Part shown: one piece after another, positions 1-12,202 of the stretch
Layout of the letters: the number at the start of each line of letters is the position of its first letter
Numbering within the stretch: the first letter of the stretch is position 1
Assembly: GCA_012861695.1 (NCBI GenBank)
Contig: JAAOOA010000002.1
Location: 30,772,873-30,836,872 of the forward strand
Reading direction: 5' to 3'
Source: Trematomus loennbergii
Lineage: Eukaryota; Chordata; Actinopteri; Perciformes; Nototheniidae
DNA length: 64,000 nt
Position numbers and translations under genes: made by a program
The notes under the pieces: model-generated
What the model was told of the DNA's origin: nothing
The model's database searches: none
Seen by the model: the letters and a program-made list of their open reading frames with translations, nothing else

Positions 1-247
1 GTAAGATCTTGTTGTTAAGAACATTTAGTTGAGCTGTTTATTAGTTGACCCCTTTAGACAATATGTGCACACGCATGATTCATTTTTGTTTATGTTGCAG
101 TAATGATTGTATGGTTAAATTGCACTAGTCTACCGATCGTAGAGTTAAAGGGGAATAAGATAAATGTGTATTTCAAATATTATCCATGTAAATATGGTCT
201 TGATGATCTAATTACTGTATGTGTATTTGTTGCATTTGTGTCTACAG

Positions 248-3200
248 CCGAGGAGTGGATCAGTACAGGTCTCTATCTCTCTCCTGGTATGAAGACCTAC
301 ATTGCCATGCCTGAAGAGATTGTCAACAAGGGCTGGAAGGTGCTGAAAACAATATTGAGTTCAACTGAGTTAATTGTGTTTATGTTAATGCCCACTCCAT
401 GCATACCACTGTGCCCAGTAGCAACTCGGCCTACCCTTAACATATCCCAGCTCACTTTCCTAGAGGTGATCAAGCACATCCCCAGTAGAGGCATTAGTGC
501 CCCATCTTCCCCCCAAGGAGGCAAGTTTCAAGGGTCACTTTTACAGGTTTGCACAGTAAAATGCAGCTGTAGCCTTGTCCATTTATGCAACAAAATTAAA
601 ACAGGACAAAACCACACAAAAACATTTGTTTTATTCTTGAAAGTGCATTTTTTAAATTTGATTTAGGAGGAATGTAAACTGCATCAACAAATAAAATGGG
701 ATTATATGGCAGCAACTGGTCACTGCATCTACAGTACATGCACTGTTGTCCCAATAGCACACACGGATAACAAAAAATGAGGAGAAAAACACTTTCTGGT
801 AGATAGTGCCATTCAGTCTTTAAATGTACTGCAATCTCACATTATCCATATATCCAGCATTGCATTCTAAGGGGACCCTAAGGGAACCTGGACACATATC
901 TTTTTAAATAACGTTCTCGTGTTCACAAGACAGTTTTGCCTTTTAGGGGATCGGTAGCATTATTTTATTTATAGAACAAATTATTCTTACAATCAGTAAC
1001 ACATATCATATGTCTTCCTCAGATCCAGATAGGTTGTCAAACAGACCGCCTAAATGCTGGAGTGATAAAGAGAGCACCGTGTGTTCATGCGCGGTTTACT
1101 ATAACCGCACAAATGATGCAGGTGTGCAACCTGTGGGGGGGCTCATCTACCTTGTGGCTCCTCCCAAAACAAAAGTGGAGGGCCTAGAGGTCACCGTGCA
1201 GATGGCTGTACCTGCACCATATTATAAATCAGGTGAGTCTGTGGCTGGGTGACACTGTGTTGTGTCTCTGCTGAATGTGTAATAACTGGTGTGTAGTATG
1301 TAAAATAAATCATTCATTGCTCAGTTTTAAACACATCCACCCTCTTTGTTCTCTTCAGGCGTGACCACACCAGCTGATTGGTCGTTGCTGCGCACAGCTC
1401 CGTCTCCCTGGGCAGAGTTGGAGTTTGAAAACATCATCCTAACCGTACCATCAGATGTTGTTCGCAGTCTGGAGCGCCCTGATGAGCTGGCAGCGCTGTG
1501 GGATGAGATCATGAGGAGCATCGCTGATCTGGCAGCCAAACCACACAAATTTCCTCGCAAAGAACGCTTTGTGACAGATGTGCAGATTTCCCATGGTGAG
1601 TGTATTTGGATTTGTTTTTCATCCTGTTGAAGTCCAGGAAATATGAAGTCTGTCCCAACTAATGCTGGGTTAGAGGCAGGGTACACCATGGACAGGTCCC
1701 CAAAGCACATATAGACAGATAGACAGAACACCATTCTTATTCGCACCTATGGATACATTGGAGTTGCTATAACAGTTTGTTTTTCTGATTTTTCTCAATC
1801 CAGGTCTGATGCATGCAGGTTATCCTATCATGGCACACAAGGCCACAGCAGCTCTGCTGGTCAGCACTGCCCACATTCGGGGGAAAGGCCTGTGGGGGCC
1901 CATCCATGAACTGGGACACAACCAACAGAGAGACTGTTGGGAATTCAAACCAAACACCACAGAGTGCACATGCAACCTGTGGTCAGTGTATGTGCATGAA
2001 GAGGTGTTCGGGATCGAAAGGGGAAAGGTAGAGTCCATTTTTGACAAAACAACTGAAACCAATGGCTAGAAAAGCCTAGTCTTCAAATGTAATATCACAG
2101 TATTTCATAACAATGGCTGTCCCAAAAATGCCTTTGTTGCTTTTATCTTTTATGTAATTGTTGAACAACCATATCATTCCATCTTGTTAATGCAGGCTCA
2201 TCAAGCTATGGCTTTAGAAAAACGAAACGGACGGGCAAAGACTTACGCTGAGGGGGGCAAGAAACTCGGCACCTGGAGCATGTGGGTAGCCCTGGAGACA
2301 TACATGCAGGTGAGAAAAAATTACTTTATATTACACCCTTTTATTCGAAATAGAGGGGTATGAGGCATGGCTAGATGGGTGATCTGTTTGATATTTTGAG
2401 CAAAACACTTCATAGACAGGTATGTGCCTAGAAATAGTATAATAGGAGAACTTTAAGAAAAGTCTGTCTAAAGAGAAGGCAGAGCGCCAAGCTTAGAATT
2501 TGACGATTTTTGGATGATTATTTGTATTAACCCCTATCTAGACAACCCCCCCCCCCCACACTCTTATTGCTCCCCGGGCGCTGTACAAAAGCTGCCCATT
2601 GCTCCTAGTACTAGACTCCTGGTACTAGGAGGAGTTAAATGCAGAGAACAAATTTCACTGTGTGTGCTCTGCATGTGTGACCATTAAAGAGGTTTCATCC
2701 CTCCAATTCTATATTCTATATCTTAATTTCAATGAGTTAAAGCCAATTCCCTGCTAAGCCATAAAGCTATTTCTTAATTGTGGCCATAGAGCAACTCTAG
2801 CCAATAATCATAGGCTGGATATACCATTCTTTTTTTTGTATACAGTTGAGATTCAAAAAGTAGATGATATTATAATATTATGGTTTTTCAGATAAAAATA
2901 ACACAGGAAGGGAAAGAAGTCACAAAGCCAAAAATAATCAGGCCTATATGTATAAAACACATGCAATTTAAATAAACAAAATATAATACTTTGCACACCA
3001 ATGTTATTATTAATTAATTATCATTTTAAACCAGCAGAAACTGTTCTGCCTCTTCTTTTTTTAATTTAGTAATACTAAAGATCTCTGGCCATGGTTGACC
3101 TGAAAATGGTGAATGAAAAATGAGAGAACACTGCTTTTTATATTTCCTTTTACATTTGCCTTTACCTGTGTCTCCTTCCATGCAGCTCCAAGATAAGTTT

Positions 3201-3425
3201 GGCTGGGATGCCTTTAAGAAAGTGTTTGCTGCCTACTTCAAGATCAGCTCTCCAAAGGACAACAATGGAAAGATGAACCTGTATGCTGTGACCTTCTCCC
3301 AGACTGTGGAGATGAACTTGTCTGCGTTCTTTAAGTCCTGGGGCTGGCCCATCAACGCAGCCACTGAGGAGAAACTCAGCACCCTGCCTCCCTGGAGCGA
3401 CCACCCCATGGTCCAGTATGGCTGA
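248..3425 (+). CDS. tcaf: TRPM8 channel-associated factor-like (TCAF/FAM115), 3' exons
   Basis: The 3' part of a gene whose family binds and regulates the cold channel TRPM8 and carries a peptidase M60-like domain. Six exons are visible: 248-339, 1023-1232, 1359-1595, 1804-2027, 2196-2309 and 3186-3425, all with AG acceptors and GT donors. Phases join cleanly: exon 1 ends GWK and exon 2 starts [11 protein letters not shown]. Later landmarks are [27 protein letters not shown], the HELGH metal-site motif and [13 protein letters not shown], ending VQYG and TGA at 3423. All exons are free of stops and frameshifts. The 5' exons lie before the window. Family membership rests on recognised motifs; the exact paralogue (TCAF1 or TCAF2 type) is not resolved. 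Confidence 0.88.
1804..2027 (+). CDS. tcaf: TCAF exon with M60-like HExxH motif
   Basis: This exon begins after a tttctcaatccag acceptor and ends at a GT donor after ERGK. It encodes [13 protein letters not shown], then [27 protein letters not shown] is the gluzincin HExxH signature of the M60-like fold, and the following NQQ is typical of that family. Whether TCAF proteins are catalytic is not established, so this is a structural landmark rather than proof of protease activity. Confidence 0.88.
2545..2705. repeat. dispersed SINE-like fish repeat in TCAF intron
   Basis: A poly-C tract is followed by a segment ending in a phrase common to many fish genomes (gctccccgggcgctgtac, then a region resembling ttaaatgcagagaacaaattt, then gtgtgaccattaaag). 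It lies in the last TCAF intron. The rest of that intron (2706-3185) is AT-rich and shows nothing else recognisable. Confidence 0.4.
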
Positions 3426-3507
3426 ACTGCAGACTGCTGCTCATTAAAAATGCAGGGAGATGGGTCCAATGAAGACCAAATGGACAGTGACAATTTAGTG
3501 GGTTAAC

Positions 3508-4480
3508 GCAGTGGTTCTCAAATGGGGGTACGTGGACCCCTAGGGGTACGTTGGAGTACTGCAGGGGGTACGTGAGATTTATTTTATGTTAATGAAAAAA
3601 ACAACACAAGTAATACATTTAAACAAACTACTAATAGTAGATTAACTACTTTATTCAAAAGTTTACAGTAATTCTGGATAATAAAATGGGAAAAATAACA
3701 GGGGTGCTCTCTTTTCTCTCTCTCCTGACAGCCCGTCAGTATCACTCTCATGCAGCTCGCTGAACCTGTAGTGACCCGACAGTAAAGAATACACATATGT
3801 TAGTGGGAATGTTGATACAGCATTCCAACTATATGTTATTCGACGCACAAAATTCTTTATTATTCCGCCGGGTTATTTTGCGCCTCTTCTTCTCCCACAT
3901 TCCACATCGCAGAAACTCCGTTCAAACATCAAAACGTTCAGCTCGGTCGGGAATCGATGGCTATTACTTTTCTCATTCATACATTTCATAATTCCAGAGA
4001 TACATCCCATAATTCATCACATTTTTAACATTGAAGTCAATGGAGAAACTCTTCAGACTTGAAAAATCTTCATGCGACTTCAACTGCTAACTGTTCCTCA
4101 TACTTTCACTCAGAAACCTCATTCCAACTTTAAAATGTTACACATCTTTCTGACATTATTCATGTAACACAACTTTTAAATCTGATTCATACTTTTAGAG
4201 ATATTAAACATTGTTCAGACCTTGGTAAAGAGGCCTTCTTCAGATTTGAACATTAGTGTGTATTGAGCAGCTCGTTAAGGTGTGTGATCTCAAAGCTAGA
4301 GTGGAGGACAGCTTGAAATTCGCCTTCATATTTTCATTTTTTCATTTTCATTTTTTTAAACCTGCCATAATTCCAAACCCTACACTCCTGAGACATAATT
4401 TGTCATGACAAACGTAGGAAAACATCTCGTAGCTTGAAAAATGAAAAAAGATTAAGCAAATAATTAAACAAAATGCCTCT
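3508..4480. repeat. intergenic DNA with hAT terminal fragment
   Basis: Starts 80 bp after the TCAF stop codon with cagtggttctcaaatggggg, a hAT-type terminus (CAGTGGTTCTCAAA). The matching right end was not found. The rest is AT-rich and without recognisable coding sequence up to the satellite at 4.49 kb. Confidence 0.4.
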
Positions 4481-4489
4481 TGAGGGCAT

Positions 4490-6315
4490 GAAGTGACATC
4501 TAGTCACTCAGAGAAAATAAGGACATTCTGATGTATAGTTTCAAAATAAAACACATTTGAAGTCTCATATATGAGCATCATCCCTCTGTTTTTAGATGAT
4601 AGCAGGACACCCCATCTAGTCACTCAGAGAAAATAAGGACATTCTGATGTAGAGTTTCAAAATAAAATACCTTTGAAGTCTCATATATGAGCTATCATCC
4701 CTCTGTTTTTAGATGACAATAAAACAAAAACTGTCCAGTATCAAAGACTTATTTCACTTCAGGGTGATAGCAGGACACCCCATCTAGTCACTCAGAGAAA
4801 ATAAGGACATTCTGATGTAGAGTTTCAAAATAAAACACATTTGAAGTCTCATATATGAGCTATCATCCCTCTGTTTTTAGATGACAATAAAACAAAAACT
4901 GTCCAGTATCAAAGACTTATTTCACTTCAGGGTGATAGCAGGACACCCCATCTAGTCACTCAGAGAAAATAAGGACATTCTGATGTAGAGTTTCAAAATA
5001 AAACACATTTGAAGTCTCATATATGAGCTATCATCCCTCTGTTTTTAGATGACAATAAAACAAAAACTGTCCAGTATCAAAGACTTATTTCACTTCAGGG
5101 TGATAGCAGGACACCCCATCTAGTCACTCAGATAAAATCAGGACAATCTGATGTGCAGTTTCAAAATAAAATACCTTTGAAGTCTCATATATGAGCTATC
5201 ATCCCTCTGTTTTTAGATGACAATAAAACAAAAACTGTCCAGTATCAAAGACTTATTTCACTTCAGGGTGATAGCAGGACACCCCATCTAGTCACTCAGA
5301 GAAAATAAGGACATTCTGATGTATAGTTTCAAAATAAAACACATTTGAAGTCTCATATATGAGCTATCATCCCTCTGTTTTTAGATGACAATAAAACAAA
5401 AACTGTCCAGTATCAAAGACTTATTTCACTTCAGGGTGATAGCAGGACACCCCATCTAGTCACTCAGATAAAATCAGGACAATCTGATGTGCAGTTTCAA
5501 AATAAAATACCTTTGAAGTCTCATATATGAGCTATCATCCCTCTGTTTTTAGATGACAATAAAACAAAAACTGTCCAGTATCAAAGACTTATTTCACTTC
5601 AGGGTGATAGCAGGACATCCCATCTAGTCACTCAGAGAAAATAAGGACATTCTGATGTATAGTTTCAAAATAAAACACATTTGAAGTCTCATATATGAGC
5701 TATCATCCCTCTGTTTTTAGATGATAGCAGGACACCCCATCTAGTCACTCAGAGAAAATAAGGACATTCTGATGTAGAGTTTCAACATAAAACACATTTG
5801 AAGTCTCTGTATGAGCGATCATCCCTGTTTTTAGATGACAATAAAACAAAAACTGTCCAGTATCAAATACTTATTTAAATTCAGGGTGATAGCAGGACAC
5901 CCCGTCTAGTCACTCAGAGAAAATAAGGACATTCTGATGTATAGTTTCAAAATAAAACACATTTGAAGTCTCATATATGAGCTATCATCCCTCTGTTTTT
6001 AGATGACAATAAACAAAAAACTCTCCAGTATCAAATACTTATTTCACTTCAGGGTGATAGCAGGACACCCCATCTAGTCACTCAGAGAAAATAAGGACAT
6101 TCTGATGTATAGTTTCAACATAAAACACATTTGAAGTCTCTGTATGAGCGATCATCCCTCTGTTTTTAGATGACAATAAAACAAAAACTCTCCAGTATCA
6201 AAGACTTATTTCACTTCAAGGTGATAGCAGGACACCCCATCTAGTCACTCAGAGAAAATAAGGACATTCTGATGTATAGTTTCAAAATAAAACACATTTG
6301 AAGTCTCATATATAT
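4490..6315. repeat. 168-bp satellite array (about 11 monomers)
   Basis: The anchor phrase tagtcactcag recurs at 4501, 4618, 4785, 4953, 5121, 5289, 5457, 5625, 5742, 5907, 6075 and 6242. Spacing is 165-168 bp, except for two 117-bp intervals that lack the same 51-bp block. Monomers contain caggacaccccatctag, ctctgtttttagatgac and a cacttcagggtgatag segment. Sequence variants alternate between neighbours from 5121 to about 5740, indicating a two-monomer (336-bp) higher-order unit there. Confidence 0.95.
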
Positions 6316-6723
6316 AGAAAACGACTTGTTTCTCAGAATTGAAGGGGAAAACGTGACAAAAGCATTGTACACACACTAAAACCGTCGTTTAATTAACAAG
6401 GATACAGTAATCTGGTGTTTTGAGTTGATGAGTAGTGGAGATATCACTGTCAAATCAATCGACAGTAAGGGGAATACTTACTTCCGGGTGTACAATTCTC
6501 CGTTATCCAATGGGAATGGACACTCACATTGCCTTTAACAGCCTCCGACACAAACGAATGCCGTGCTTCCCTAAGCGTCAAATACCGCCGCCGATGGGAA
6601 TACATTGCAATCAGTTGAAAGCTCTTTGCGTCCGTTTATGAAGCTGAAGGAGCCTCGGCGCGTCACAACTGGACGCCACGGGACCCTGACCAAGCGTCGC
6701 TCCTGGACGCTTAGGGAGTGAGA
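6316..6723. other. unassigned spacer after the satellite
   Basis: A GC-richer stretch containing two aagcgtc motifs near 6574 and 6693 (caagcgtcgctcctggacgc). No gene, RNA or convincing mobile element seen. Confidence 0.3.
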
Positions 6724-7352
6724 GGGTGTTTCTCAATCGCGAGTAAAGCTGCTTCAGAGCCACTATTTCAAGCATACTACGTCATCGAGTGCCGCCGAAG
6801 TACTGTTCCAATCTCCAGCATACTTGGAAATCTACCGAGCCCGGCGTACTCCGTTTGGAGAAATATCGAGGCTGCACATGAGTAGACTCCGCGGTCTTAA
6901 AATCCCACAATGCTTTGCGCACGGACCAATTTCCCCAAATCTGTGGCGGAAGATGTAAGGCGGGCAGGGGCGGACTGGGACTACAAATAAGCCCGGGACT
7001 CTCGACCGATAGTGACTTATCCGAGCGGCCCACCTCTGTGCCGCAAGTAAATACCGCTAGTAAATTGTCGACGGGGGGGGGGGGGGTGCTAGTGACTGTG
7101 ACTTATCCGACCGGCCCACATCGTCTGACCGGCCCACTTCAGTACCGGCCCATCGGGATTCATCCCGAACGTCCCGATGGCCAGTCCGCCCCTGAAGGCG
7201 GGGCCTCTCATATGACGCACACCTGCACACTTGCTAGCGTGTTCCACACTTCGTTTTCCGAATGACAGGAAGTATTCTTGACTCGCTTCTGAAGCAAGAT
7301 GCTCGGCAGACATGTGCTACAAAGCAAGCGTACTCGCGATTGAGAAACACCC
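6724..7352. mobile_element. TIR element, non-autonomous, with nested hAT MITE
   Basis: Perfect terminal inverted repeats: gggtgtttctcaatcgcgag at the left (from 6724) and its reverse complement ending at 7352. Both ends are flanked by aga (6721-6723 and 7353-7355), a possible 3-bp target duplication. It has no transposase and was later invaded by the hAT MITE at 6965-7194. A poly-G run lies at about 7073. Confidence 0.75.
6965..7194. mobile_element. hAT MITE (CAGGGGCGGACTGG ends) with 8-bp TSD
   Basis: The left end caggggcggactggga is mirrored by ccagtccgcccctg at the right. Both flanks carry the same 8 bases, aaggcggg (6957-6964 and 7195-7202), the hallmark of hAT insertion. About 230 bp and non-coding, so it must have been mobilised in trans. 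Confidence 0.9.
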
Positions 7353-7726
7353 AGAGTGTGTTGAAATATTAGCACGGGTGTTGCATAGTGATGTCACTAG
7401 TCCAATGGAGGCGTTTCATGCAGGGTGGGGGAGTGTTTGGGAGAGAAACTCCCTCTGGAGGGAACACAGGGATTTAAGCCTTTGCTAAAGCACCCAGGGG
7501 GGGCGCCCCTGCCTTTCTATCGACCTGCTTCCCATCAGAAAGTGTGTTTGACTCTCTGATCTAACCCTTTTACCATGTTCACATTTTTCACCTTTTGGTT
7601 CAGTTTGGGTCAAAATGGGCCACGACAATATTTGGGTCTAGTTAAAAATACAGAAATAGAAAAATATCTCTAAAATTCCCAACAATATAGGAAACATTAT
7701 TGTTTGGAAATACTCTCTGTTCGATC

Positions 7727-8290
7727 ACATTTAACAATGCAATTATTTTGTGATAAAGTTGTTATTTATAGACTTGGGTTGCATATTCACGCTTATTTAG
7801 CAAAATACAAATTAAACATTTTTTTTATTGATGTTATTTTTAACTGTTTGTGATTTGATTTTTAAATGTATTTTATTATAATCAAAGAAAATATAAATAT
7901 TCGATTCATTATTGTGTGGAGGCATTTAAACATGTGCCTCTCCTTCGCTCTGCCACCTCTCCATTAGTGCATGTCCTGTTTGTGCACGTGTGTGTGTATT
8001 TCGGGTAATTGTAGAATAACACCAGAGTAAAAACTGTACTTTTCCTCAGGGATTAATAAAGTTTCTCTTAAACAGAAAATAAGTTTCAGGTTGTAAAAAA
8101 ATACCATTTTACTATTTCCCTTTCAGTGGACATTTTAAACTGGTAACAATATTATAATAATAATAATAATAATTATGTTTACATTATGTGGTTGTTTTAC
8201 CTGATGGACTGATGGTGGGTTCTGTACAATCCATGACCAAAACTGCTGCTGATGATTGGGTGAGTTTTGACTGTACAAATAATAAAGGTA
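7727..8290. other. AT-rich segment absent from duplicate copy
   Basis: The second copy jumps from cgatcac to cacaatatcag (about 46314), so this stretch is an insertion here or a deletion there. It holds an ATA/ATAA microsatellite near 8150 but no gene or clear transposon ends. Confidence 0.5.
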
Positions 8291-8525
8291 ACACCACAAT
8301 ATCAGTAATTTTATTTTCTGCAAGCTGACACTTTGTAGACTTGTGAAATAAAATTGAATTACAAGATTATAGGCATGTGAGTAAAAGGCATATTAGTTTA
8401 CTGGCTTGGGGAGTAACAAATTACATGTAACTGCAAATTAGGGGGGAAAAAACAACCCATGTAAGAAAAAATCTAAGGGGTCAGATTGTATTTCTTCTCT
8501 GTAAACTGTACTGTTCTGTAGGCTA

Positions 8526-9480
8526 GAGTGGTGCAGTGACGCGTCCTAAAACCCGGATGTAAGCTAATCATAAATCTAATCGATAGATTTATGATTCGAA
8601 AATTATAAAAGTAGGGTAGACATGATGTGGATATTATCCGGCTGAACAAAACGTGCATTTACTGTATCTAACAGGTTTGTTTTCAACAGACCTTATTTTG
8701 AGCTATTTTCCAAAATCCTATGGAGAAATTCCATTAGCCGCGTTCACACCGGAGTACTTTTCACCGTACTTTTCGCGTTTAGTTCCGTTAGTACCCCTTA
8801 TGTCGCGTTCACACCAAAAAGAGCACTTAATCTCGCAAACTTTACCCCCATTTTTAGTGCCTGCTAAGAGATGGTACTTTCCTGGGGGAAAAAAGTGCCC
8901 CAGTTCTGATTGGCTGGGCGAATTGCAAACCACGCCCCGTACAACTCTGAAATGTTTTGTAGAGCCGCCATTTTATTATCCTGGCATTAGCATTATTAGC
9001 ATTAGCATTCGCCCAGTGCACAAACGCAGAGAGACTAACTTATGGCAACACAAAATAAAACATGGGAGCGGTGGAGATGAGGAGGTGTCGGCGTTCTGGC
9101 GATTTACTCGAAGGTTCAGTAGAAGCTGCTGGGAGTCCCAGCAGCTTCTACTGAAGCCAGTCCCCAACTCCGGGGACTCCGGGTGGCAGTATATGCCGTG
9201 AAGTTGTTTGCGGCCTGCCAGTAAACCCAAAGCAGAAGAAGACGAAGTGACGTCAGCGGCTCATTTGCGTAATCTTCCCTCAGGGAAAAGTACTCCGGTG
9301 TGAACGCGATCTGTACTAAATGCCCTGGGGTAATAAGTGCCGGGGCACTGAGTGCCGGCACTAAATACGGCAAAGTACTTGGTGTGAACGCGCCTATTGC
9401 TTTTTTGTGGGGGAACCATGGATGTAGGGAACCCATGCGCAGCTCACTTCCGGGTTTTAGGACGCGTCACTTCACCGCTC
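8526..9480. mobile_element. TIR element with TA target site, empty site in copy 2
   Basis: Long inverted termini (gacgcgtcctaaaacccgg near 8537, mirrored near 9450) are bounded by TA at 8524-8525 and 9481-9482. The duplicate locus at about 46511-46525 reads taggctaatacttc with no insertion. Within it sits a second inverted pair built from cgcgttcacacc and ggtgtgaacgcg (about 8741-9394), so two elements are nested. No transposase is encoded. Confidence 0.85.
9130..9156. repeat. short perfect palindrome
   Basis: Around 9118-9156, cagtagaagctgctggga is followed directly by tcccagcagcttctactg, a near-perfect 18-bp-arm hairpin with no spacer. It lies inside the nested element at 8741-9394. Confidence 0.8.
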
Positions 9481-9540
9481 TACTTCAAGTGTTAATCTGT
9501 ACGCCTACTACCTAAATCTGCTTTATGGTTGTCAAGTTCT

Positions 9541-10015
9541 GATTGGGTTTGGTTGATTGACTCCTGCCTAAACTTGAAAAAAGGCCTGGTTCACTCCAAA
9601 GGACACACGGGACAACTCAGTCTTGAGTCTTTCCTTTTTATTTGAGATACTGTAGAGTTCTTTTAGCTCCATGCAGCTTCATTTAGCTTCCACATGTTGC
9701 TCATTCAGACGTTTTAGGTTGAAAACCAGCAGTGTCTCTGGGTGAATCCTTTCCAGTCAAGCCTCTCCTTTCTGCCACTCACAGTGAAGTGTTTCTCCTT
9801 TTGTCCTCTGCTGAGAGTGTGCTGTGCATCAGGCTCATTATATACGTGACTCTTTGCTCTACTTTGAGCCACATCTGTAGTGGAACCACAGATTTTAGGC
9901 TCCCTGTCACCACCTGCTGGACTGGAGCCAGATTTAGAATTTGCCCTTCACTGTTTTTATCTGATATCATTATCCTTATTTTAATATTGACTTTCGTCTC
10001 GACAATGGTTTTCAT
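9541..10015. other. copy-1-specific intergenic segment
   Basis: Present only in copy 1; copy 2 has about 60 unrelated bases at the matching place (46560-46620). A weak reading frame runs through it, but codon use and content give no reason to call a gene. Confidence 0.4.
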
Positions 10016-11020
10016 AGTGTGTGTGAGCTTAACTGTATGTATTAAACTAAAACGGTAAACTTAGAACAATTACTTATTTATTGTTTAAATAAAGGTGAAT
10101 GTATTCTTGAATTAATATCACGTTATAAGCATAATATGTTACATCGTTTATCTGTTAATTATGGCTGTCTTTTCACACTTAGATGGTCTTGACGTCCTCT
10201 ACAGTGGACATACTGTAACATTTAAAATTACATTTAAAAAGTCTAAATTGCAAGATGTTTTTTTTAACCCTAAATAGGTAGGAAATAAAATAAAAAACAA
10301 TTGGTGCTCTGATACTCGTTTGATTCTGAATTCATATATATATCCAAATCTGCAGCCTGTTGTTGTCTCATTATACCACATTGTGAATGAATTGAAAGTA
10401 AATATATACATTTTGATTTTGGTGAACATAGTTATGCCCATCAGACTGACTGTTGCTGTGCCTCCTTTCATCTTTAATGGACATCGCTTTAAAATGACCG
10501 CTCACAGGACAGGATTTCGAATTTATTTAAACGCCTGTTATTTCCACTCCTCTCTCCTCGATTTCCCTCCTCGACTCCACCGATCGCATCTCCTGTGGGC
10601 GGGACTAAGACGCGAGTCGAGGAGTCGAGGAGGGGGAAATGAGAAATGAGAAAGGGATATTGACTGTATGGTGTAGTCTAAAATTACGGACTGTGTTTTG
10701 AAAAGTGTGGTTTGCATCAAAGAGGAGGTAGAAAGAATGAAGTCCCACTCTGTCAGAATAAAAGTGCATCAAACATCAGCGAAATCAAAGTGAACTCGAC
10801 AAATAGAACTCACAGTAGATCTACATACAGCTCTGGAGACCACTGCAGCATTTTCAGTGTCTCTGGTTTTACTATGTACTGCATAGGTATGTGTTTGAGT
10901 AAAATGATTTTAAAGACAAGCAGAAGTTAAATAGCTTTTTTATTAATTGCTAATAGAGAAAAAGAAAGAGGAACCTTCACTAACGTTAAACACACAGTAG
11001 CTGCATTCAATATCCATTAA

Positions 11021-11310
11021 CCTGTTAAACCCTGAGCCTGTTTTTCAGGCCTCAGGCTCGAAAATGACATGCCCAGAACAAATGACTATATCTTAACTTC
11101 TAAAAGTAAATTAATAATCTTTTTTCTCAAAGCAATTATACACTTGTGAGTTGGCTGTAGAAGTGTCAGAATCAATATAGATGTTTTTATTTTAAAGTAA
11201 ATTCAGATTGAACATAGTGAAAACATTTAAATTATAGTTTCCGTCTAAAAATAAAACATTACTGATAGCTGAGTTTCTTCCCGCCGGCGGGGGCAATCGG
11301 GCTTAAGTGG
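11021..11310. mobile_element. TTAA-type (piggyBac-like) element, short form
   Basis: Bounded by TTAA at 11017-11020 and 11311-11314. It starts CCTGTTAAACCCTGAG and ends CTTAAGTGG. The same site in copy 2 (50433-51598) holds a 1166-bp form, so this 290-bp version is an internally deleted derivative. The family appears four times in the window. Confidence 0.75.
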
Positions 11311-11574
11311 TTAAGAAGGTCTGAGACAACAAAATACACAGAAAGAAAAAAGAAAACATTCACCCTATTTTGTTATCAATTTGCCTGTAATCGATAAATA
11401 GGGGCCAGAGCAACACCTTACTAAATGAAGTTAACTTGTTAACCTAGGTTCAGGAGCATGGCCACGCCTCAACCCCATCTCTAATCACGGCCATCTCTAA
11501 TTATTCCCGGCCAAACATCCGGCCATAGCTTGTCTCCATCCTCTCAACCCACCCTCCCCTTACCATCTACCCAT

Positions 11575-11706
11575 ACGGTTCCCCTTCTACCTCCTACTGA
11601 GCGATACACCTCTACATCCATTCATCCTCAATCCTTACATCCCGTCATCCCTACATCCCTTCATCCCTCCCTTCCCTCATCCCAACATCTCAACATCCCG
11701 TCATCC
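11575..11706. repeat. CATCC-rich low-complexity tract
   Basis: Irregular repetition of catccctt/catcccaa, interrupted by a hAT element and a SINE and resuming at 12388-12465. The uninterrupted equivalent is at 51750-52145. Confidence 0.75.
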
Positions 11707-12187
11707 TAGGGCTGTGCAATTAATCGTATTTTAATCGCAATTACGATTTTTGGCCTGCCACAATTACGAAAACAACATAATCGAAAAAAACAATTATTTT
11801 GCTTTGCTAGGTTGTGACAGTGCACTGCAACATATTTGATCTAATTAATTTTGGTCTCATTTATTTGTATTTATCATATTTATTATGTTTAGTAGCTTGT
11901 GGAAGTGCGCTCCAAAATATTTGTTGATCTTGTTTATTGGTATTTATTATTTTGATATTATTTATTTAAATGTATCATTTATTTTTGTATTGGTTTTTCA
12001 GTTGAATTATACGTTCAGGGTAATCAACAGTTAAAAAGATACTGTTCAAATTATTATTTGTATTTGTTTTAAAGTTCAATAAATTGATTTTTTCAAAGTC
12101 AATGAATAATCGTATTTAATAATCGTGATATCAATTATTGACCCAAATAATCGTGATTATGATTTTTGCCATAATCGCACAGCCCTA
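11707..12187. mobile_element. hAT MITE (TAGGGCTGTGCAATTAATCG ends), perfect TSD
   Basis: The left end tagggctgtgcaattaatcg mirrors the right end ataatcgcacagcccta. Identical 8-bp flanks cgtcatcc occur at 11699-11706 and 12188-12195. AT-rich and non-coding. It inserted into the CATCC tract of copy 1 and is missing from copy 2. Confidence 0.92.
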
Positions 12188-12202
12188 CGTCATCCCATTA
12201 CA

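Noticed and set aside
103..666. 187-codon frame overlapping the first TCAF exon
   Set aside because: It runs through intron sequence on both sides. The spliced exon 248-339 explains the conserved part in another frame.
1010..1252. Frame beginning [14 protein letters not shown] on the + strand
   Set aside because: It overlaps the TCAF exon in the wrong frame. The correct frame gives [19 protein letters not shown] and joins its neighbours in phase.
4490..6315. CRISPR-like regular repeats
   Set aside because: The repeats are contiguous 168-bp monomers without unique spacers, in a vertebrate genome: satellite DNA.
8653..9201. 182-codon frame on the + strand
   Set aside because: It spans nested inverted repeats of a mobile element absent from the duplicate locus. 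No protein family resemblance.
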